A stretch of DNA of 5,096 bases from Streptomyces speibonae (lineage in GTDB: Bacteria > Actinomycetota > Actinomycetes > Streptomycetales > Streptomycetaceae): positions 1-5,096 of the forward strand of contig KL568643.1 of assembly GCA_000715605.1 (NCBI GenBank), in the 5' to 3' direction. Within the stretch, counting starts at the first letter, position 1; every line of letters starts with the position of its first letter. The notes under the pieces were generated by a model. The model saw only the letters and a program-made list of their open reading frames with translations, searched no databases and was not told the DNA's origin. The position numbers and the translations under genes were made by a program. Positions 1-5,096 of this stretch are shown piece after piece.

Positions 1-31
1 TCGCGCCATCAGAGATGTGTATAAGAGACAG
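1..31. other. Sequencing-library adapter (Tn5 mosaic end), not genomic
   Basis: Bases 13-31 read AGATGTGTATAAGAGACAG, an exact copy of the 19-bp hyperactive Tn5 mosaic end used in Nextera-type tagmentation libraries. This hybrid end is synthetic and differs from the natural Tn5 outside and inside ends. Its orientation, with the adapter outside and genome following from base 32, is what an untrimmed read or contig end gives. Bases 1-12 precede it and do not match the standard Nextera read-1 or read-2 tails that I know, so they may be a custom tail or barcode, or error-prone read start. They should also be treated as non-genomic. The local composition (AT-rich) differs sharply from everything after base 31. 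Confidence 0.96.
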
Positions 32-1456
<1,425 letters not shown>

Positions 1457-1468
1457 TCAGGAGGGGCA

Positions 1469-1498
1469 AAAGTAAGCGTTGCGAACTGGCCGTGACAA
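1469..1498 (-). promoter_or_regulatory. Candidate housekeeping promoter of the Rpf/M23 gene
   Basis: Reading the minus strand, TTGTCA (1493-1498) is one mismatch from the -35 TTGACA. It is followed after 18 nt by TACTTT (1469-1474), which fits the loose TANNNT -10 used by vegetative sigma factors. Transcription would start near 1462, giving a leader of under 30 nt that includes the GAGGGGG ribosome binding site. The -10 match is weak (3 of 6), so this is a candidate only. A leader this short leaves no room for a riboswitch. Confidence 0.4.
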
Positions 1499-1534
1499 GG
1501 CGCCTATCGGCCGCACGGATGCGCCAAGTGGCCG

Positions 1535-1561
1535 GGAATTTTCGCCCCTTGCGCCCCTGTT
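1535..1561 (+). promoter_or_regulatory. Candidate SigR-type (thiol-oxidative stress) promoter towards gnd
   Basis: GGAAT at 1535-1539 (GGGAAT from 1534) is followed after 19 nt by GTT at 1559-1561 (GTTG). The published Streptomyces SigR consensus is GGAAT, 18-19 nt, GTT. Both elements match, including the common flanking G on each side. It points rightward to the 6-phosphogluconate dehydrogenase gene, and would give a leader of roughly 290 nt, which is long. The link to gnd makes sense because NADPH from this enzyme feeds thioredoxin reductase and mycothiol recycling. The match is seen in the sequence; SigR use is inference. Confidence 0.45.
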
Positions 1562-1848
1562 GACGCCTTCGAGCGCGTGTGCGCGGGCGGATGTGCCCGT
1601 CCGCGGGGGCACGCGGGAGCGCGCGCCGGCCGGGCGCGCTGGGCGGGGAGGCGCGGTGAGCGGCAGTACCGGGGCGTCGGGAACGACGGCTGAGTACGAC
1701 GGGTGTCTTCGCCCGTATGTGCCTGCGCGACGTTCGACCGACCCGCGCATGCGCAGGCAGGTGCGGCACGTCAGGATGGTCGATGGCAGGACTGACGGGC
1801 GCCGGCCGGCAGTACCCGGCGCAGCGGCAGTACCCATACCAGGTCACT
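1562..1848 (+). other. Structured non-coding leader or intergenic region before gnd
   Basis: No gene with a ribosome binding site is visible in this stretch. It contains several possible hairpins: GTGCCC/GGGCAC at 1593-1612, GCGCGCC/GGCGCGC at 1621-1639, ACGGGTG/CGCCCGT with a TCTT loop at 1699-1716, and a 9-bp inverted repeat TGCCTGCGC/GCGCAGGCA at 1720-1728 and 1751-1759. The palindrome GCGCATGCGC sits at 1745-1754. None is followed by a T-run. If transcription starts at the SigR-like site, all lie in the gnd leader. I recognise no known riboswitch or T-box. In DNA this GC-rich, some hairpins are expected by chance. Confidence 0.4.
1807..1835 (+). repeat. Direct repeat CGGCAGTACCC just upstream of gnd
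   Basis: The 11-mer CGGCAGTACCC occurs at 1807-1817 and again at 1825-1835, exactly 18 bp apart, ending 26 bp before the gnd start codon. A third copy of its first ten bases (CGGCAGTACC) lies at 1661-1670. Repeats spaced near two helical turns upstream of a start codon could be a regulator site, but I do not recognise the motif as that of any named regulator. Confidence 0.55.
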
Positions 1849-1861
1849 AGGAGCCACCCCA

Positions 1862-3301
1862 ATGAGCAGTTCAGCGCAGATCGGCGTCACCGGGCTCGCG
1901 GTCATGGGCCGCAACCTCGCGCGCAATTTCGCCCGCAACGGCTACACGGTCGCCCTGCACAACCGGACCGCGGCGCGCACGCACGCGCTGGTGGAGGAGT
2001 TCGGACACGAGGGCAGCTTCGTGGCGGCCGAGACGGCCAAGGAGTTCGTGGCGGCTCTGGAGCGGCCGCGGCGCCTGGTCATCATGGTGAAGGCCGGTGA
2101 GCCGACGGACGCGGTCATCGAGGAGTTCGCCCCGCTGCTGGAGCCGGGCGACATGATCATCGATGGCGGCAACGCCCACTTCGCGGACACCCGGCGGCGG
2201 GAGAAGGCGCTGCGCGAGCAGGGCATCCACTTCGTGGGCATGGGCGTCTCCGGTGGTGAGGAGGGCGCGCTGCACGGGCCGAGCATCATGCCGGGCGGGC
2301 CGAAGGAGTCCTACGACTCCCTGGGCCCGATGCTGGAGAAGATCTCCGCCAAGGCGAAGGACGGCTCCCCGTGCGTCACGCACGTCGGCCCGGACGGCGC
2401 CGGACACTTCGTGAAGATGGTGCACAACGGCATCGAGTACGCCGACATGCAGCTGATCGGCGAGGCGTACCAGCTGCTGCGGGAGGTCGCCGGGTACAGC
2501 CCCGCGCAGATCGCGGAGATCTTCCGCACCTGGAACACCGGGCGGCTGGACTCCTATCTGATCGAGATCACGGCCGAGGTGCTGTCGCACGTGGACGCGG
2601 CGACGGGCAAGCCGTTCGTGGACGTGGTGGTGGACCAGGCGGAGCAGAAGGGCACCGGGCGCTGGACCGTGCAGATCGCGCTCGACCTGGGCGTGCCGGT
2701 GTCCGGCATCGCCGAGGCGGTGTTCGCGCGCTCCCTCTCCGGCCACGCGGCGCTGCGTGAGGCCTCGCGCGGGCTGGCGGGCCCGACGGCCACGCCGATG
2801 AGCGAGGCGGAGGCGGCGGCCTTCGCGGACCGGGTGGAGCAGGCGCTGTACGCGTCGAAGATCGTGTCGTACACGCAGGGCTTCCACATGATCGCCGCGG
2901 GCAGTGAGGAGTACGGCTGGGACATCGACCTCGGCGCGGTCTCCGCGATCTGGCGCGGGGGCTGCATCATCCGGGCGGCGTTCCTGGACCGCATCCGCGC
3001 CGCCTACGACACGCGCGCGGACCTGCCCAGCCTGCTGTCCGACAAGACGTTCGCGCAGGAGATCGCCGAGGCGCAGGACGACTGGCGCGAGGTGCTGATC
3101 GCGGCGACCCGCCAGGGTGTGCCGACCCCCGGTTTCGCCGCGGCCCTCGCCTACTACGACGCCCTGCGCGCGGAGCGGCTGCCGGCCGCGCTGACCCAGG
3201 GTCAGCGGGACTTCTTCGGTGCGCACACGTACCGGCGCACGGACCGCGAGGGCTCGTTCCACACGCTGTGGGGCGGGGACCGGTCGGAGGTGTCCGCGTA
3301 G
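1862..3301 (+). CDS. gnd: 6-phosphogluconate dehydrogenase (decarboxylating, NADP type, long form)
   Basis: This cytoplasmic enzyme of the oxidative pentose phosphate pathway converts 6-phosphogluconate and NADP+ to ribulose 5-phosphate, CO2 and NADPH. The 479-residue length is normal for the homodimeric long form. The Rossmann dinucleotide motif GLAVMGRNLA lies at 11-20. Asn34-Arg35-Thr36 match the residues that bind the NADP 2'-phosphate in characterised enzymes. The substrate segment VSGGEEGALHGPS is at 129-141. The catalytic block HFVKMVHNGIEYADM (182-196) supplies Lys185, His188, Asn189 and Glu192. The family signature DQAEQKGTGRW is at 258-268, and the C-terminal RDFFGAHTY (449-457) supplies Arg449 and His455, which reach into the partner subunit. 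The ATG is preceded by AGGAG (1849-1853) at 8 nt. It is transcribed divergently from the wall hydrolase and is apparently monocistronic, with a strong stem-loop 11 nt after the stop. Streptomycetes often carry a second, shorter paralogue elsewhere. No residue is missing. Confidence 0.97.
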   Translation: MSSSAQIGVTGLAVMGRNLARNFARNGYTVALHNRTAARTHALVEEFGHEGSFVAAETAKEFVAALERPRRLVIMVKAGEPTDAVIEEFAPLLEPGDMIIDGGNAHFADTRRREKALREQGIHFVGMGVSGGEEGALHGPSIMPGGPKESYDSLGPMLEKISAKAKDGSPCVTHVGPDGAGHFVKMVHNGIEYADMQLIGEAYQLLREVAGYSPAQIAEIFRTWNTGRLDSYLIEITAEVLSHVDAATGKPFVDVVVDQAEQKGTGRWTVQIALDLGVPVSGIAEAVFARSLSGHAALREASRGLAGPTATPMSEAEAAAFADRVEQALYASKIVSYTQGFHMIAAGSEEYGWDIDLGAVSAIWRGGCIIRAAFLDRIRAAYDTRADLPSLLSDKTFAQEIAEAQDDWREVLIAATRQGVPTPGFAAALAYYDALRAERLPAALTQGQRDFFGAHTYRRTDREGSFHTLWGGDRSEVSA

Positions 3302-3312
3302 GGCGCGAGACC

Positions 3313-3356
3313 GAGAGGGGGCGGTGGACGGTCACGGGCGTCCACCGCCCCCTCTC
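3313..3356. terminator. Perfect 18-bp stem-loop, probable bidirectional terminator
   Basis: The arms 3313-3330 and 3339-3356 are perfectly complementary over 18 bp, with an 8-nt loop at 3331-3338. The stem is 11 nt after the gnd stop and 25 nt beyond the stop of the convergent proline-rich gene, so it can serve both. There is no T-run on either side, which is common for actinobacterial terminators. The left arm ends in a GGGGG-containing purine tract, making the stem extremely stable. Confidence 0.88.
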
Positions 3357-3381
3357 CGTGCGCGACGCGTTTCACCTCGGT

Positions 3382-3687
3382 TCACGTCAGCGGTGGTCCG
3401 GGCTCCGGGTTCGGGGGCGGCTCGGGGCCCGGCGGGATCGGTGACGGCGGCGGCTCGGGCGGGCCCGGGTGCGGTGGGGGCGGACCGGGCGGCTGCGGGC
3501 CCGGGCCGGGCGGCTGCGGGGTGGGCTCCGGGCCGGGGCCCGGCGGTGGGGGTGTCGGGGTGGGGCCCGGCGGCGGTTCGGGGGGCGGCACCGGGTCGGG
3601 GTGGGGCTCGGGGGGCGAGGGGTCCGGGCCCGGCGTCGGTCCCGGAGTGGGCCCCGGCGGGACGGGATCCGGGTACGGGTTCGTCAT
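3382..3687 (-). CDS. Small extreme proline-rich protein of unknown function
   Basis: This encodes 101 residues starting MTNPYPDPVPPGPTPG and ending GPPLT. By my count 59 are Pro and 12 Gly; acidic residues outnumber basic ones heavily, with no Lys, Arg, Cys, Phe or Trp. There is no signal peptide, membrane segment or folded domain. Pro alternates with one other residue or occurs in PPP/PPPP runs (six runs), so the chain should adopt an extended polyproline-II conformation. The start is well supported: the ATG follows a GGAGGA site (3696-3701) at 8 nt, and the N-terminus is less repetitive than the rest. Each polyproline run would be expected to need elongation factor P for efficient translation. 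It converges with gnd and lies 132 bp downstream of the DUF899 gene on the same strand. I do not recognise a function. A chance open frame in GC-rich DNA is possible but less likely given the start context. Confidence 0.7.
   Translation of the reverse strand: MTNPYPDPVPPGPTPGPTPGPDPSPPEPHPDPVPPPEPPPGPTPTPPPPGPGPEPTPQPPGPGPQPPGPPPPHPGPPEPPPSPIPPGPEPPPNPEPGPPLT
3407..3436 (+). other. Potential G-quadruplex motif
   Basis: Four G tracts (3407-3409, 3413-3417, 3424-3427, 3434-3436) are separated by loops of 3, 6 and 6 nt, fitting the G3+N1-7 rule. They lie on the template strand near the 3' end of the proline-rich gene. They are a by-product of its CCC/CCG proline codons, but may still fold. Confidence 0.45.
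3593..3622 (+). other. Strong potential G-quadruplex motif (five G tracts)
   Basis: Five G tracts (3593-3595, 3598-3601, 3603-3606, 3610-3615, 3619-3622) have loops of only 2, 1, 3 and 3 nt, a very favourable pattern. It sits on the template strand in the 5' third of the proline-rich gene, where it could slow RNA polymerase or the replication fork. Confidence 0.55.
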
Positions 3688-3740
3688 GGCGCGTGTCCTC
3701 CGGCCTGTCGGTCGACGTCGGCTCTGGACTACTCCCCCGC

Positions 3741-3765
3741 CTACCCGGGGCCGCTCCCGCCAGTC
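3741..3765 (-). promoter_or_regulatory. Weak candidate SigB-like promoter of the proline-rich gene
   Basis: On the minus strand, GACT (3762-3765) is followed after 15 nt by GGGTAG (3741-3746). The reported S. coelicolor SigB consensus is GNNT, 14-16 nt, GGGTAC/T, so only the last base differs. The implied leader of about 45 nt contains the GGAGGA ribosome binding site. The GNNT half is very loose, so the case rests on GGGTA alone. The 132-bp stretch 3688-3819 otherwise shows no clear promoter, and no convincing terminator for the upstream DUF899 gene. Confidence 0.25.
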
Positions 3766-3819
3766 ACCCGCCCGCGTGACGGCGCGGAGCCGGTTGGCGC
3801 CACCGCCCCGGCCGGCGAA

Positions 3820-4575
3820 TCAAGGGGTCAGGGTGTCGGAGCGGCCGGCCGCGAGGCGCGACCAGTGGGGGATGGGCCGTCCGTCGCTTCGGAACACGTC
3901 GTCGGCGGGCGTGCTCTGGACGGTGGGCCACCCCGCGGGCGAGTCCTCCCACAGCTCCTGGCGTCCGTACACGGTGAGATCCATGAGCCCGTAGCTGTAG
4001 TCCATCGCCTCCACACCGCGCAGCGTCGTCCAGTACGTCTCGTAGACGCGGTCGCCGTCCCGGAGGTAGCACACGAGGTGCATCATGCCGACGTGCCGCC
4101 CGGTCAGCAGTTCCTCCAGCGACGGGAGGGCCGAGTACCACGGCACCTCCCAGTCCATGAAGTCGCGGTAGCGGCGGCTCTCCTCGTACGGGCCCTGGCA
4201 GAGGACCGCGTAGGTGATGTCGCGCGAGTGCAGGTACGACAGTTCCTGCACCTGCGTGGTGACCCAGGTGCAGCCCTCGCACTGACCCGCCGCGTCGTGG
4301 CCGGGGTGCCACATGAAGTAGTAGGCGATGAGCTGCCGGCGTCCCTCGAAGGCGTCGAGCAGGGTGACCGGCCCGTCGGGGCCGGTCAGCGACAGGTCGG
4401 CCGCGACCTCCACCATGGGCAGGCGCCGCCGTTGCGCGGCGAGCGCGTCGCCCTCCCGGGTGTGCGCCTTCTCCCGGATCCGCAGCTGGTCCAGCCGGGC
4501 GTCGAAGGTGGCCCGGTCGGCCACCGGCGGCAGCGCCGGCGCGCGGTCCGTGGGGGCTGTGTCGTGCTCCGTCAT
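3820..4575 (-). CDS. DUF899 family thioredoxin-like protein
   Basis: This 251-residue cytoplasmic protein looks like DUF899 (COG4312, predicted dithiol-disulfide oxidoreductase family with a thioredoxin-like fold). Family-like features are the N-terminal helix with EKAHTREGDALAAQRRRLP (35-53), the GPDGPVTLLDAFEGRRQLIAYY segment (65-86), FMWHPG (87-92) followed by a CEGC motif (Cys99, Cys102), and the C-terminal YGRQELWEDSPAGWP (203-217). Two further Cys are at 126 and 169. The CxxC at the expected thioredoxin-fold position suggests redox chemistry, though no reaction is established for the family. I chose ATG 4575 because GGAG (4583-4586) precedes it by 7 nt and the family-like sequence begins soon after; the same frame stays open further upstream, but only as antisense-free overlap with the regulator gene. 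It lies 47 bp after the ArsR gene, probably in the same operon. Confidence 0.85.
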   Translation of the reverse strand: MTEHDTAPTDRAPALPPVADRATFDARLDQLRIREKAHTREGDALAAQRRRLPMVEVAADLSLTGPDGPVTLLDAFEGRRQLIAYYFMWHPGHDAAGQCEGCTWVTTQVQELSYLHSRDITYAVLCQGPYEESRRYRDFMDWEVPWYSALPSLEELLTGRHVGMMHLVCYLRDGDRVYETYWTTLRGVEAMDYSYGLMDLTVYGRQELWEDSPAGWPTVQSTPADDVFRSDGRPIPHWSRLAAGRSDTLTP

Positions 4576-4622
4576 GGCCCTGCTCCGTCCTGTGCGTACT
4601 GTCCCGCGTCGGTCCTCGAGGG

Positions 4623-4958
4623 TCAGGGGGTGCCGGTGGGACCGGGACGCTCCGCCAGTTCCTTGATCCGCAGCAGCCGCGTCTCCCAGGAGCGGCCGAT
4701 CCGGTCGAGTTCGCGGGCGAGTGCGCCGAGCCGGGCGCCGAGGGCGACGTGGACGACCTCGCGGCCGCGCTGCTCGGACTCGACCAGTCCGGCCTCGCGC
4801 AGCACCTCCAGATGCTTTCCGATCGCCTGCCGGCTCACCGGCAGGACCCGCGCCAGCGCGGACGCCGACATGGGTTCCCCGCCGAGCCGGGTGAGTATCT
4901 CCCAGCGTGTCGGGTCGCCGAGCGCGGCGCACACGTCAGGAAGGGTGACCGCGCTCAC
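4623..4958 (-). CDS. ArsR-family winged helix-turn-helix repressor
   Basis: This 111-residue protein is a DNA-binding transcriptional regulator of the ArsR/SmtB fold. ALGDPTRWEILTRL (12-25) is the typical first helix. SASALARVLPVSRQAIGKHLEVLREAGLV (31-59) is the helix-turn-helix, with recognition helix about 42-54, and ESEQRGREVVHVAL (60-73) is the beta wing. The C-terminal helix with WETRLLRIKEL (91-101) resembles ArsR proteins encoded beside SRPBCC/AHSA1 genes. Only one Cys (Cys10) is present and the classical metal-binding ELCVCD box is absent, so it is unlikely to sense arsenite or cadmium in the classical way. Translation starts at a GTG overlapping the upstream stop (GTGA, 4955-4958), implying translational coupling. 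It probably represses its own operon; the operator would lie outside the window. Confidence 0.92.
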   Translation of the reverse strand: MSAVTLPDVCAALGDPTRWEILTRLGGEPMSASALARVLPVSRQAIGKHLEVLREAGLVESEQRGREVVHVALGARLGALARELDRIGRSWETRLLRIKELAERPGPTGTP

Positions 4959-5096
4959 CGCTGCCCCGCTCCGGCCGGCGTGCCCTGCTCGACGAACGCC
5001 TTCGCGGCCGCCAGCTCGGTGAGCCAGCCCTTGTCGTTGCCCTCGCGTTCCCTCAGCCAGGCCGCCGGGTCGTCGGCGAGGCTCGAGAAGCCGCTC
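4955..5096 (-). CDS. C-terminal end of a probable SRPBCC/AHSA1-like protein (truncated by window)
   Basis: An open frame enters from the right edge and ends at the TGA overlapping the GTG of the ArsR gene by 4 bp. The visible 46 residues include SGFSSL, DDPAAWLREREG, NDKGWLTELAAAKAFVEQ and a Gly/Ala tail ending AGQR. The SGF followed by an acidic stretch and GW-x-x-EL-x-x-x-K-x-x-VE is how the C-terminal helix of many SRPBCC (START-like, AHSA1) proteins reads, and ArsR/SRPBCC gene pairs are common in actinobacteria. These proteins have a hydrophobic ligand cavity, with ligands rarely known. Third-position GC supports real coding. The family call rests on a short tail and context, so another family is possible. 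Confidence 0.6.
   Translation of the reverse strand, partial: SGFSSLADDPAAWLREREGNDKGWLTELAAAKAFVEQGTPAGAGQR

Noticed and set aside
1..31. A natural transposon end
   Set aside because: The sequence matches the engineered mosaic end rather than natural Tn5 ends, and there is no transposase or target duplication.
1479..1850. 123-residue plus-strand open frame in the intergenic region
   Set aside because: It has a non-ATG start without a ribosome binding site, runs through the candidate promoters and is rich in Arg/Gly/Pro, as expected from random GC-rich sequence.
4576..4932. 119-residue N-terminal extension of the DUF899 gene in the same frame
   Set aside because: It would overlap almost all of the ArsR gene in another frame, is Arg/Pro-rich low-complexity sequence, and the ATG at 4575 has its own GGAG site.
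3469..5022. 517-residue plus-strand open frame over the right half
   Set aside because: It spans three well-supported minus-strand genes, has no family resemblance and no ribosome binding site; stop codons are simply rare in this composition.

Overview
This window is about 5 kb of very GC-rich actinobacterial DNA. Coding capacity, codon use (third positions almost all G or C), GTG/ATG starts with purine-rich ribosome binding sites and the gene families all point to Streptomyces. The divergent pair of a resuscitation-promoting factor and a long-form 6-phosphogluconate dehydrogenase recalls the S. coelicolor rpfD (SCO0974)/gnd (SCO0975) arrangement; that parallel is from memory, not from a search. 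The first 31 bases are not genomic: they carry the 19-bp synthetic Tn5 mosaic end used in Nextera-type libraries, so the left edge is an untrimmed contig end.

Left part (32-1861): the 3' end of an unidentified rightward gene (32-174) overlaps tail-to-tail by 11 bp with a leftward gene (164-1435). That gene encodes a secreted three-domain cell-wall hydrolase: Rpf glycan-cleaving domain, LysM, basic Lys/Glu/Thr linker, and M23 (LytM) zinc peptidase. A 426-bp divergent intergenic region follows. It holds a candidate housekeeping promoter for the hydrolase, a good match to a SigR (thiol-oxidative stress) promoter pointing towards gnd, several hairpins and an 11-bp direct repeat just upstream of gnd.

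Middle (1862-3687): a complete NADP-type 6-phosphogluconate dehydrogenase gene ends in a perfect 18-bp GC-rich stem (3313-3356). A convergent small gene on the minus strand ends just beyond it, so the stem can serve both genes. The small gene encodes a 101-residue protein that is 58% proline, with no Lys, Arg or Cys. Its DNA carries long G tracts with G-quadruplex potential on the template strand.

Right part (3820-5096, minus strand): a probable operon reads leftward. It consists of the 3' end of a probable SRPBCC/AHSA1-like gene, then an ArsR-type repressor overlapping it by 4 bp, then a DUF899 thioredoxin-like protein 47 bp further on. The layout suggests a small autoregulated stress or detoxification module, but its substrate cannot be read from the sequence.

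Most of the window is ordinary Streptomyces chromosome. The points most worth following up are the extreme polyproline gene, the SigR-like promoter before gnd, the Rpf-LysM-M23 fusion, and the adapter artefact.
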